Position numbers and translations under genes: made by a program. This document shows, piece after piece, positions 8,957 through 16,759 of a DNA stretch of 29,307 bases (positions are counted from its first letter, which is position 1; each line of letters opens with the position of its first letter). This DNA is from JABZIP01 sp052173355 (lineage in GTDB: Bacteria > Bacillota > Clostridia > Peptostreptococcales > Anaerovoracaceae): the NCBI GenBank assembly GCA_052173355.1, contig JBQMYS010000011.1, positions 1-29,307 on the forward strand, given 5' to 3'. The notes under the pieces were generated by a model that did no database searches, had not been told where the DNA came from, and saw nothing but the letters and a program-made list of their open reading frames with translations.

Positions 8957-8967
8957 GGGCTTTGCCC
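8957..8967 (-). promoter_or_regulatory. Small hairpin in the rpmE 5' leader
   Basis: The predicted rpmE leader is about 58 bases long. It contains GGGC-AAA-GCCC about 20 bases upstream of the start codon, just before the ribosome binding site. Firmicutes rpmE mRNAs are known to carry leader structures bound by L31, so this may be part of an autoregulatory element. The visible stem is only 4 base pairs, so the assignment is weak. Confidence 0.25.
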
Positions 8968-9000
8968 TCATATTTAAGCTTACCGCTCTACTGAACAATC

Positions 9001-9029
9001 ATTATAACAAAAAAGGAGTTTTAATTCAA
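9001..9029 (-). promoter_or_regulatory. Promoter of the rpmE-prfA run, overlapping a terminator
   Basis: On the minus strand TTGAAT (9024-9029) and TATAAT (9001-9006) are separated by exactly 17 bases, a near-consensus housekeeping sigma promoter. The -35 and the spacer lie inside the terminator hairpin of the upstream EAL gene (9009-9039). A start site would fall near 8994. Confidence 0.8.
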
Positions 9030-9039
9030 CCCCTTTTTT
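9009..9039 (-). terminator. Intrinsic terminator of the GGDEF/EAL gene
   Basis: In the minus-strand transcript the arms AAAAAAGGGGUUG and AACUCCUUUUUU pair around an AAUUAA-type loop, with one G-U pair, and end in a run of six U. It begins about 10 bases after the stop codon of the EAL gene. It separates that gene from rpmE. Confidence 0.75.
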
Positions 9040-9049
9040 TATGCAATAG

Positions 9050-11782
9050 CTAATTTTCATTTACAAATAACGAATAAACTTCCGATATTTCCATAGGCTT
9101 ATAAAAATAGAAGCCCTGAACCGTATCACAGCCCGCAAGAGTCACAACTTCAAGTTCTTGCGGCGTTTCTACGCCCTCTACACAAACGAGCTTGTTAAAA
9201 TTATGGCAAGCAGAAACTATAGTGGATATGAACACATTGCTGTCCGAAGAATCCGACATCTTTTTCATCAAACTTCTATCAAGTTTAACTATATGAGCAG
9301 GATATTTTAAAAGCATCTCAAGCGAAGAATATCCTACACCGAAGTCATCAAGCGCAATATGTATATCCATAGACTTGCAGCTTTCAATAAACTCCTGTAA
9401 CTTTATCGGATCGTCATTATAATGCGTTTCTGTCAACTCCATAACCAGCCTGTTACCTGCAAGTTCATACTCATTCAGTATCTTTTGCATATACGGAAGC
9501 ATCGTTTCATCTTTTATCTGATAATAGCTTACATTAAAATCCAAATAAAAATCCGGATCGTGGGTATTTATACGCTTGCACAGCTTAACCGCTTGTTGGA
9601 AGATCCATTTCCCGACAACCGGCATCAAATCATTTTCCTCAAGTATAGGTATGAAAACCATAGGTGAAACATTTTGTTCAAGGTACTTCCACCTAAGCAA
9701 CAACTCTCCCCCTACAATTTTATGCGTTTGCGCTGAAACTATAGGTTGCATCACAACTCTAAAATTGTTCATACCGTTTACGACATCCTTGCCGATTTCA
9801 AGACCCATGTGCCTTTGTTCGCGGTGCACTGTCAATGTCTGAGACGAATATATCACATCAGCTTCCGGTTTGGTTTTTGCAATTTCAAGCACGCTGCTGA
9901 CATCCGCCATAAGTTCTACCGGTAACATTGCAGACGATATTTCACCCAGTATTCCGACTGAACAAGGATAGCGAATCGGAAGATTGTACTGCGTATAAAG
10001 ATCCGCAACTATATTTTTTATCTTGCTCGATATTTCTGCTAGCTCACAGCCGCAATCATTAAACACTATTACCAGGAACCTAAGACCGTCCAGCCTGTAA
10101 AACTGAATTTCACTGTCAAATCCTTTAAGCAAAGTTCTGCTTATATCTTTCAGCAGATTATTGCCCGTATCCCTGCCTCTTATCTCGTTTATCTGCCCGA
10201 ACCCGTTTAATCTGAAACACAGGGAAAATGCTTTCTCTTTTTTGTAAAGAAGCGTAGTCATATCACGTATCGCAAGTTTTTCCCTTTTAAAATTCGTAAT
10301 AGGGTCTGAATCAAATGCATCATTTAATTTTACAATATGTCCGGAGAAAAACAGGGGGTTTTCATTCTTGTCATCCCACTTGATAAATCCGAAAAACCGT
10401 ATCCAAATTTCTTCGCCATTTTTATCAACTACTCTGTATATTAGATCATGTATATGCTTTTTAAACTTAAAAATTTCTTTCAAATCATTTTCGTAAAGAG
10501 CCAAGTCCTCTTTGTAAGGTATAAAATTTGCCCACTTTTTAAGGAAATTATGAGTTACATTGTTCTCAAATCCCCATTCTTCCTTAATATTATCCGAAAG
10601 ATACCATATATCTTTTTGCATATCTCCAAAATAAGGACAATTTTCTCCCATTCCCATAGATTTGAAAAATATATCGAAGTTAAAATAATTGTTTTCTATA
10701 AATCTGCACAAAACACTCGTGTGGCTATCTGCCAATCCGTCTACAAAACTCGTAAACTGATTGTTTCGCCTGTTTCGCAATTTGCCCGACTTCGGATCCG
10801 GTTTGCTGAAATAAATCGCTTTGTTTTTATGTAAAACTTTTTCAGCATCTTCCAAGACAGCTACAGGATTAAGCGGCAAATCGTTCGACCACGCGGAGCC
10901 GCAAACCAACTGATAATTATTCGCGTTTATTTTTCTTTCAAGGTTTAATACGAGTTCATCAAAAAATGCACTGTCTATATTAGGACAAAGCGCAACAAAT
11001 CTGTCGCCGGATATTCTGTATATTTCATAAGAAGTAAATATCTCTTTCAAAAATTCATTGCAACGGCAAATCAGCATATCACCCTCATTTAAGCCGAATT
11101 CTTGATTTGTGGTTGCAAGTTCCGAAAGATCGCACGAAACTATACCCAGCTGTTTCCAATTTTCACTGTTGGAAAATTCAGCATCAAGCGCAGCCTTGTT
11201 CAACGAGCGCGTAAGCTGATCATGAAATTGATTGTACTTTACCTTTTCTTTCAGTTTTTTATGTTCGATTATAAACGTAAACAAGGCACCGATTTTTTTC
11301 AAAACTGGTGCTATTTGCGTTTCTTCCAAAATTTTCGGATTGTCTATACCCAAAAAACCCACCAATTTATTTTTTAAATATATCGGCACAGATATTAGCG
11401 AATGTATATCCTGCGGCTTCAAAACCGCATATATTTCGGGACAATCAAAACGTATATCTTCCACATTAGGTATTATCACATTCTTATTTTGATGAAAAAT
11501 GTCAAGCCACGCGTTAATCTGATAAAGCGCCTCTTTTTGCAAAAGATCTTTTTGCGGAATCACACCGTCTGCGCACCATTCATAAGTATTACTGAAGGTT
11601 TCATTCACATAGTCAATCTCAAAAACATAAGTTCGATCGCACCTGCAAAACTCACCCAAAGACTTCATAACTGAATTTGCATCAAAACCGGTTTCATCCA
11701 AATTGAGAGAATCCCAAAGCCAATCACCCAAATGCCCTATGATAGCCGAATAGTTTTTTATCTCAATATCTTTTTCACCCAC
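9050..11782 (-). CDS. GAF / degenerate GGDEF x2 / PAS-like / EAL c-di-GMP phosphodiesterase
   Basis: A 910-residue cytoplasmic signalling protein. The start is GTG (11782) with AAGGGAG nine bases upstream. Domains in order: GAF-like (about 8-170), first GGDEF fold (182-325) with motif SGDRF (258-262), PAS-like region (about 345-490), second GGDEF fold (495-650) with LDGLRF (564-569), and EAL (660-905). Neither GGDEF motif keeps the catalytic glycines and acidic residues, so cyclase activity is unlikely. The EAL domain keeps E693 (ELLLRW), N750 (FNVS), E782 (ELTE), D812-D813 (DDFG), K833 (VKLD), E869 (VEGVE) and Q889 (QGF), the metal-binding and catalytic set. It is therefore predicted to hydrolyse c-di-GMP to pGpG. 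The GGDEF folds may serve as GTP sensors or dimerisation modules. It has its own promoters and terminator, so it is a single-gene unit. The target process is unknown. Confidence 0.93.
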   Translation of the reverse strand: MGEKDIEIKNYSAIIGHLGDWLWDSLNLDETGFDANSVMKSLGEFCRCDRTYVFEIDYVNETFSNTYEWCADGVIPQKDLLQKEALYQINAWLDIFHQNKNVIIPNVEDIRFDCPEIYAVLKPQDIHSLISVPIYLKNKLVGFLGIDNPKILEETQIAPVLKKIGALFTFIIEHKKLKEKVKYNQFHDQLTRSLNKAALDAEFSNSENWKQLGIVSCDLSELATTNQEFGLNEGDMLICRCNEFLKEIFTSYEIYRISGDRFVALCPNIDSAFFDELVLNLERKINANNYQLVCGSAWSNDLPLNPVAVLEDAEKVLHKNKAIYFSKPDPKSGKLRNRRNNQFTSFVDGLADSHTSVLCRFIENNYFNFDIFFKSMGMGENCPYFGDMQKDIWYLSDNIKEEWGFENNVTHNFLKKWANFIPYKEDLALYENDLKEIFKFKKHIHDLIYRVVDKNGEEIWIRFFGFIKWDDKNENPLFFSGHIVKLNDAFDSDPITNFKREKLAIRDMTTLLYKKEKAFSLCFRLNGFGQINEIRGRDTGNNLLKDISRTLLKGFDSEIQFYRLDGLRFLVIVFNDCGCELAEISSKIKNIVADLYTQYNLPIRYPCSVGILGEISSAMLPVELMADVSSVLEIAKTKPEADVIYSSQTLTVHREQRHMGLEIGKDVVNGMNNFRVVMQPIVSAQTHKIVGGELLLRWKYLEQNVSPMVFIPILEENDLMPVVGKWIFQQAVKLCKRINTHDPDFYLDFNVSYYQIKDETMLPYMQKILNEYELAGNRLVMELTETHYNDDPIKLQEFIESCKSMDIHIALDDFGVGYSSLEMLLKYPAHIVKLDRSLMKKMSDSSDSNVFISTIVSACHNFNKLVCVEGVETPQELEVVTLAGCDTVQGFYFYKPMEISEVYSLFVNEN

Positions 11783-11819
11783 AATAATATGCTCCCTTAA
11801 ATTCTCAATTTATGTATAT

Positions 11820-11848
11820 ATTCTAACACATTTTTATGTATCTTACAA
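11820..11848 (-). promoter_or_regulatory. Proximal promoter of the EAL gene
   Basis: TTGTAA (11843-11848) and TAGAAT (11820-11825) on the minus strand with a 17-base spacer. The predicted start lies about 30 bases upstream of the GTG. Each hexamer is close to the sigma-A consensus. Confidence 0.65.
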
Positions 11849-11868
11849 GGAATATTTTGTTTTAACAA
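11840..11868 (-). promoter_or_regulatory. Distal, overlapping promoter of the EAL gene
   Basis: TTGTTA (11863-11868) and TAAGAT (11840-11845), also with a 17-base spacer, on the minus strand. Its -10 overlaps the -35 of the proximal promoter, so the two could not be occupied at once. Confidence 0.45.
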
Positions 11869-11915
11869 GAATTTTGTGATAATTGTATTTTTATTATTTT
11901 CTGTAAGTCTGTATT

Positions 11916-13073
11916 TTATATTTCAGCTTCCTTAGTGCCTACCGTCGCACACTGCTCATAGTCAGTCACAGACAAATTGTAATCAAGCACCGCTTTGTTA
12001 TATGCCTGCTGTGCATTGTATACGGCAAGATTCATTGTTTTCAAATCAGTTGCAGTTATAAATCCCGCATCAAATTGAAGCTGACCTATTCTCGCAATTT
12101 CTTTCGTGTTTTCAAGATTTTGTTTACCCAAGTTCACCGCATCATAGTTTTGTTTCATAGTAGCATATTTATTAGTAACGTCCATCTCGATATTTCCCGG
12201 GGCACTTTTCCAAGCAAGCAATGCCATGTCATATGCAACCTTAGCTTTTTTGTAAGTAGTCGAACCGCTCGGATAATCGTTAACCATTTTTAAAGAAGCC
12301 TCTGCAAGCTTGAGTTTGTGTTTAACATCAGCAATCTCATTTCTTTTATATTTTGCAAGACTTAATGCTTCATAAAATCCCATCTTGGATAATTCAAAAG
12401 GTTCAAGCGGATCGGTAAGAGAAAATTCTTGTTTTATATTATATCCCATGAACAAGTTATACCCCATTTTACTCGCTTCAAATCCATTTTTTGCTTTTTC
12501 ATACGCATCAAGCGCCTCATTTAAGGCTGTATCTGCGTTTATAGTTTCCAATTTTGATACTTTTCCGACTTTAAACTTTAAATCTGCTTCCTGCTTCAAT
12601 TTCAAAGCTCTACCGTAGTGTTCCTTTGCGGCAAGCAGTTGTGCTTCCGCCTGCTTATGATTATAGTATTTTTCATATACATCTCTTTTAATCTTATTAA
12701 GCGCCGCTTCGTAGTTTTTATCCGCCTGAGATTTTGCAAAATCAACCCTAAGTTCCATTATAGGCTTTTCAGATGTATCTGCCCATATGTTCAGTTTATC
12801 CGCTCGATTCAGCTTCCTAAGTCCGTCAGCATACCCTGCTGCCACAGCAAGCTCGCTTTCATGAATAAAATTTGCACTTATCGCTTGCGGGCTGTCCTTC
12901 TTCATCTTTTCGTAAGCCTGTTCAAGTGTCATTTTTACAGGTGGCAATATTTGAATTTCTGTCAATTTTTCCACATCAATTTTAGAATCTTTCGTACTTG
13001 CTGCAAACACAAACGCACCTTGTGAAAATAATAGTGACAGCGCCAATACCGAAACCAATATCTTTTTCATCAT
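11916..13073 (-). CDS. TolC-family (outer membrane efflux protein-like) secreted protein
   Basis: 385 residues with a clear signal peptide (MMKKILVSVLALSLLFSQGAFVFA, cut around residue 24-25). The mature protein is mostly long amphipathic helix. Two TolC-type half repeats can be seen: 'LKLKQEADLKFKVGKVSKLE..NADTALNEALDAYEKAKNGF' (about 160-205) and 'ARIGQLQFDAGFITATDLKT.NLAVYNAQQAYNKAVLDYNLSVTDYEQ' (about 325-372). It is shorter than E. coli TolC (493) and I see no obvious beta-barrel strands, so it may be only the coiled-coil tunnel or hairpin part. Start ATG at 13073 follows GGAGG by 6 bases, and a second ATG follows immediately. Upstream, TTGTCA and TAAAAT are spaced 15 bases apart (about 13092-13118), a weak promoter candidate. 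TolC-like proteins occur in clostridia without an outer membrane and their role there is unsettled. Confidence 0.75.
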   Translation of the reverse strand: MMKKILVSVLALSLLFSQGAFVFAASTKDSKIDVEKLTEIQILPPVKMTLEQAYEKMKKDSPQAISANFIHESELAVAAGYADGLRKLNRADKLNIWADTSEKPIMELRVDFAKSQADKNYEAALNKIKRDVYEKYYNHKQAEAQLLAAKEHYGRALKLKQEADLKFKVGKVSKLETINADTALNEALDAYEKAKNGFEASKMGYNLFMGYNIKQEFSLTDPLEPFELSKMGFYEALSLAKYKRNEIADVKHKLKLAEASLKMVNDYPSGSTTYKKAKVAYDMALLAWKSAPGNIEMDVTNKYATMKQNYDAVNLGKQNLENTKEIARIGQLQFDAGFITATDLKTMNLAVYNAQQAYNKAVLDYNLSVTDYEQCATVGTKEAEI

Positions 13074-13156
13074 TTCTTTCCTCCATACTTTTTCTCATTT
13101 TATGATACCACATTTTTTGACAATTATTTATAAACTTTATCTTAATATTTTTTGAA

Positions 13157-14278
13157 CTATGCTTTAAAAGCCCACCTGCCTGCCAATATCCGCGGTACAC
13201 TTAAAATGACCGCCAAAATAAGTGACACCAAAAAAACTGTCGCGTTATTAACAAGTAGTGTCTGCCAATTTTTCACAGGAGCAATCGTTTTCGTCACTTC
13301 AAAGGTTTCTATAACAAACGGATAAATCATATAAATCGTACCGGTATACCCTGCTATATCCTTGACTATTTCATGTTTACCGCTACGTATACCCGATTGC
13401 GGTAATCCGCTGAAAATCATAAAAATCGTAATGCTCAAAATATATACAGTCGGTGAAAAATAACTAAGCAATGCCAAATTCACAGGTGCTCGCGTTCCTA
13501 TCGGATTTAAATCAAAAGTCCAAACCATGCTGTAATACAAAGTCGCCACGCTCAAAATTACAAATATAACACCAAGCGCCCTCTTACTTTCAATCCTTTT
13601 TATAGCATAACCCAAAACATAGTAGCCCATAAATCCGAGTGGCAAAAAAATATTGCTTTTAACAAAAATTTGACTTACAAATTCATTGTGAAAAACTCCG
13701 TTATTCAAAGTAGCTGTCGATGTCACCGCTATACACAAAAATGCAAGATAATTTAAATATATCTTTTTTGAATTTTGAGTAATAATTCGCAAAAACGGCG
13801 TTATCATATACAGCCCCAACAAAGTGTAAAGATACCAAAGATGATAATGCCCCATAAACGTGCTTAATAACAAACGCTCCATATCAAGCAAGCGCCAAGC
13901 ATTCATTGGTCCTTGTGCTATAACACCCGAAAAAAAACTTTGTTCAAGTAAGGCATAGAAAAATGACCATGACAAAAATATGAAAACAACTTTCGGTATA
14001 TGCTTTTTAAATACATCTTCATCACTTATGTTCTTATCGGGATCAAGAAAAAATGCACCGCTTATCATTATGAACAGCGGTATACCCACGTGCCCCAGTA
14101 GCGCCAGCATAATAATAGGTTTGAGTGCCTTAAGGCTTTCTGAAGTTTGAGCCGGTGAATTTATCAATTCCGACGATAACGTTGCCGTTATTATCAAAAA
14201 TACCGCGAAAAGGCGTAGTATACTGTATTTAATATCGCGCGTGAATACTTCATTATCATTTTTTACATTATTTTTCAT
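13157..14278 (-). CDS. Acyltransferase-3 family membrane protein
   Basis: A 373-residue polytopic membrane protein with about ten hydrophobic segments, of the acyltransferase 3 (OafA/WecH) family that O-acylates cell-surface polymers. Family features are the TM1 arginine in ILRLFAVF (R22), the PLFIMISGAFFL block (67-78), and GHYHLWYLYTLLGLYMITPFLR, where the HLWYL core is typical. The TM1 histidine expected 11 residues after R22 is replaced by T33 (FLIITATL). Start ATG follows GGAGCGAGAAA. It is divergent from cvpA and separated from the TolC-like gene by 83 bases; no terminator is evident after it. Substrate unknown; polymer or glycan acylation is inferred from the family only. Confidence 0.82.
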   Translation of the reverse strand: MKNNVKNDNEVFTRDIKYSILRLFAVFLIITATLSSELINSPAQTSESLKALKPIIMLALLGHVGIPLFIMISGAFFLDPDKNISDEDVFKKHIPKVVFIFLSWSFFYALLEQSFFSGVIAQGPMNAWRLLDMERLLLSTFMGHYHLWYLYTLLGLYMITPFLRIITQNSKKIYLNYLAFLCIAVTSTATLNNGVFHNEFVSQIFVKSNIFLPLGFMGYYVLGYAIKRIESKRALGVIFVILSVATLYYSMVWTFDLNPIGTRAPVNLALLSYFSPTVYILSITIFMIFSGLPQSGIRSGKHEIVKDIAGYTGTIYMIYPFVIETFEVTKTIAPVKNWQTLLVNNATVFLVSLILAVILSVPRILAGRWAFKA

Positions 14279-14303
14279 TTTCTCGCTCCAAACTAAAAGT
14301 TAT

Positions 14304-14333
14304 TTTACTTTTTTAGGTCAAATATGTTATACT
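14304..14333 (+). promoter_or_regulatory. Promoter of cvpA
   Basis: TTTACT (14304-14309) and TATACT (14328-14333) with an 18-base spacer on the plus strand. The start site would be about 40 bases upstream of the cvpA ATG. A GGAGG ribosome binding site sits at 14371-14375, five bases from the start codon. Confidence 0.6.
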
Positions 14334-14380
14334 ATGTGTAAATTTTAAATTTCATCAATTCAAAATTTTCGGAGGTTTTT

Positions 14381-15028
14381 ATGTTTTTGGATATATTTAT
14401 CGCGGCGCTCATGCTCGCTTCAATGATAATGGGTTATAGAATGGGTCTTTTAGCAAGCCTTCTCAAAGCGATAGGATGGCTTGTCGCACTTGTTATAAGC
14501 GTTTTTCTTCATCCTATATTAGTCGCTGTTTTCAAAACAAAACTCGGCATTAACTCTATCATTGCAAATCATCTGAAAACCATGGTTGACAACGGCTTTG
14601 AAATCGAATCCATGCAAAAACTTTTTCCGAAATTGTTGCAAGACGGATTTTTAAAACTCGCATCTTCCGCTACCGATATTTGGGCTATGGGAATTGCAAA
14701 TCTGCTTGTAAATATCATATGCCTGATGTTGACGGTATTTTTAATCAAAGGAATCTTTGCTTTAATTTCCGCCATAGTTTCAAACAATGATGATGAAAAC
14801 GTTATCGGTTTTGTGAACAGCCTGTTCGGAATGATATTCGGTTTTATCAAGGGTCTGCTTGTTGTTTCAATACTGCTTTGTCTGCTTCTGCCTGTTACGG
14901 CACTTGCCGGCGAGAAAGTTTCTGCTGTTTTTACAGATCAACTCGACCGTTCTATAATAACAAAAGAATTTTACAACAACAACCTGACCATGGTAGTTTT
15001 TAAAAATTTCTCAAACGATACTAAATAA
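14381..15028 (+). CDS. cvpA: CvpA family membrane protein
   Basis: A 215-residue integral membrane protein with four hydrophobic segments (about 3-20, 25-48, 100-130 and 142-170). Segment 1 is followed by GYRMGLLASLLKAIGWLVAL, the recognisable CvpA opening, and later comes VIGFVNSLFGMIFGFIKGLL. CvpA was named for colicin V production; in other bacteria family members affect envelope integrity and deoxycholate tolerance. The gene has its own promoter and a strong ribosome binding site. It is the only plus-strand gene in the window. Its last 8 bases overlap the end of the convergent chromate transporter gene. Confidence 0.9.
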   Translation: MFLDIFIAALMLASMIMGYRMGLLASLLKAIGWLVALVISVFLHPILVAVFKTKLGINSIIANHLKTMVDNGFEIESMQKLFPKLLQDGFLKLASSATDIWAMGIANLLVNIICLMLTVFLIKGIFALISAIVSNNDDENVIGFVNSLFGMIFGFIKGLLVVSILLCLLLPVTALAGEKVSAVFTDQLDRSIITKEFYNNNLTMVVFKNFSNDTK

Positions 15029-15626
15029 AGCTTATCGCAAAAATGCAAATTGCAATTACAATCATTAAACGGATTGCCGACATTTTGAATTTCAATATCA
15101 AAACCATGCTTATCGCAAACACTGCGCATTCAAATAAATTAAAGACTTCAATATATTTAATAAAATCAAAATGTGATGCTCCCGAAAGGAGCATTTTTTT
15201 TATCTTTTCTATTGCCTGTTCATCAAAAAGTGCGGTTTTACAAATCATTGCGCCGCCTGCCGCCACAAGCCCCGCTGCCGCAGGGCGTATGCCCTGCATT
15301 ACCGCAAAATACAACTTACTTTCCTTGCACCGGTTAATCATTTTACTTATAAAAATTACCAAGAAAAATGACGGACTGCATACACCGAATGTAGCAACTA
15401 TTGCACCTGAAAACCCCATGGCGCTGTATCCTACATATGTTGCCGCATTTACCGCAAGCGGTCCCGGAGTTATTTGCGAAATCACTACCAAATTTGAAAA
15501 TTCCTGTGCTCCCATATCGCTTATTTGCTGTGCCGCCTGAAATATAAACGGCAACATTGCAAGCCCGCCACCAAATCCGAATAACCCTATTTGAAAAAAC
15601 TTACAAAATATTAAACTCATACTCAT
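15021..15626 (-). CDS. Chromate transporter family protein, second half-size subunit
   Basis: A 201-residue short-chain CHR protein, equal to one half of a full-length ChrA. It has the family motif GLFGFGGGLAMLPFI (about 13-27) and SQITPGPLAVNAATYVGY (about 50-67), then several membrane segments. It begins at ATG 15626, overlapping the stop of the previous half by 4 bases (ATGA); an internal ATG two codons on is an alternative. The two proteins probably form a heteromeric transporter. Known members export chromate or take up sulfate-like anions; in anaerobes the true substrate is often unknown. Confidence 0.9.
   Translation of the reverse strand: MSMSLIFCKFFQIGLFGFGGGLAMLPFIFQAAQQISDMGAQEFSNLVVISQITPGPLAVNAATYVGYSAMGFSGAIVATFGVCSPSFFLVIFISKMINRCKESKLYFAVMQGIRPAAAGLVAAGGAMICKTALFDEQAIEKIKKMLLSGASHFDFIKYIEVFNLFECAVFAISMVLILKFKMSAIRLMIVIAICIFAISFI
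15176..15201 (+). terminator. Intrinsic terminator for cvpA embedded in the convergent gene
   Basis: On the plus strand a perfect 7-bp stem ATGCTCC / GGAGCAT (15176-15182 and 15188-15194) closes a CGAAA loop and is followed by seven further T. It is about 150 bases downstream of the cvpA stop and lies inside the coding sequence of the oppositely directed chromate transporter gene, where it encodes part of KKMLLSGAS. The T-run is on the plus-strand side only, so it should stop cvpA transcripts and not those of the transporter. Confidence 0.8.
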
Positions 15627-16162
15627 GCGCTTTTTCCCCTGTACCTAAATATTACACCTAAAAAAACAGCTAAAAGTATCACAAAATAAACTTGCAATTT
15701 CAAAAATACAACAAGTGAAAAGCTTAAAATCGCAACAATTATTGTGAATTTATCTTTTATTGTCTTTCGCGCAATGCTGATTGCCGCAATAATTATAAGT
15801 GCGGCTGCAGTCGCTCTAAGCGCCTGCATTACAAGCATCATATGCAGATTATTCCTAAATGTATAAGCAACATAACTCAGTGCTATGATTATTATAAACG
15901 ATGGTGTTATCACTCCCAAAGTCGCAAATAATGCCCCCGGTAATTTTTTTAACTTATATCCTGCATATGTTGCGATATTTACCGCTATTACACCGGGTAA
16001 TGACTGGCAAAGCGCTATTGCATCTATTATTTCATCCTCATCAATCCAGTTTCTTTTTCTTGCAAGTTCATCTATTATAAGCGGTATCATGGCAATCCCG
16101 CCACCTATAGTAAAAAGTCCTATTTTGGCAAATTCGATATAAAGTTCAATCAGTTTCTTCAT
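15623..16162 (-). CDS. Chromate transporter family protein, first half-size subunit
   Basis: A 179-residue short-chain CHR protein. It carries GLFTIGGGIAMIPLII (about 15-30) and QSLPGVIAVNIATYAGYKLKK (about 53-73), matching the GGG and PGP/PG motifs of ChrA halves, and about five or six membrane segments. Start ATG follows GGAGGATGA. It lies 18 bases after the VanZ-family gene and overlaps its partner by 4 bases, so translation of the two is coupled. Paired half-size genes are a known arrangement in Firmicutes. Confidence 0.9.
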   Translation of the reverse strand: MKKLIELYIEFAKIGLFTIGGGIAMIPLIIDELARKRNWIDEDEIIDAIALCQSLPGVIAVNIATYAGYKLKKLPGALFATLGVITPSFIIIIALSYVAYTFRNNLHMMLVMQALRATAAALIIIAAISIARKTIKDKFTIIVAILSFSLVVFLKLQVYFVILLAVFLGVIFRYRGKSA

Positions 16163-16180
16163 TCATCCTCCTGTGAACTT

Positions 16181-16759
16181 CTAATTGAAAAGCTTGATAT
16201 ACAGCGCTTCGTCAAATAGAAAAAAACGTCCGCAAAACATTGCTGTCATGTAAATAAATGCTTCAAATTTCGGCTTTCCTTCTTTCGGAAATTTTTCCCC
16301 GAAAATCAATCTGTATACCATATAGCCCAAAACCGCACCTGAAGTATTCATAATCAAATCATCAACGTCCGTATACCTGTCATTCAACACTTGGCTGAGT
16401 TCTATTATAAGCGAAAAGAAAAATCCCTCAACCGCAGCTCTAAATATACCTATGTCTTTCCTTTCTATTATGGATGAAAAAAATCCGAACGGCACAAACA
16501 TCAGTACATTCGCGAAATATGCCGGTGTGTAAATATGACGGCTGAAAGGTTTTAAGTTGAATTTCAAAGGGTCGGTATCTATGCCGTTTGCAAATCCGTC
16601 AAAAACAGTTCCTACATCTGTTATAAAAAATACAGCCATTATATACGTCGCAAACAAAAAACAGCATACATGCGATATATCTATATTTTTGCCTTTGTTC
16701 ATCTTGTAAAAAACAACCAAGAAAAATAAAAGCGATGTAAATATTTCGTATTCTATCAT
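16181..16759 (-). CDS. VanZ family membrane protein
   Basis: A 192-residue membrane protein starting at the ATG at 16759, which overlaps the stop of the RNA methyltransferase gene by 4 bases (ATGA) and has GGGGAA upstream. A further upstream in-frame start (16789) would add MLLSIPWGKE from inside that gene and is rejected. VanZ features are ANVLMFVPFGFF in the middle, then the conserved E..Q (IIELSQVL) and R.TDVDDLIMNTSGAVLGY. Four or five hydrophobic segments are visible. VanZ proper gives low-level teicoplanin resistance; most chromosomal homologues have no proven role. Confidence 0.88.
   Translation of the reverse strand: MIEYEIFTSLLFFLVVFYKMNKGKNIDISHVCCFLFATYIMAVFFITDVGTVFDGFANGIDTDPLKFNLKPFSRHIYTPAYFANVLMFVPFGFFSSIIERKDIGIFRAAVEGFFFSLIIELSQVLNDRYTDVDDLIMNTSGAVLGYMVYRLIFGEKFPKEGKPKFEAFIYMTAMFCGRFFLFDEALYIKLFN

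Noticed and set aside
11782..11915. Possible terminator after the TolC-like gene
   Set aside because: I found no stem of useful strength in this AT-rich gap; it holds the two promoters of the EAL gene.
12982..13200. Short minus-strand frame spanning the acyltransferase/TolC-like gap
   Set aside because: It overlaps the signal-peptide region of the TolC-like gene in another frame, and its start is inside the acyltransferase gene; no coding evidence.
15043..15540. Open plus-strand frame of 165 codons after cvpA
   Set aside because: It lies wholly antisense to a well-supported chromate transporter gene and has no family resemblance or ribosome binding site. It also runs through the cvpA terminator.
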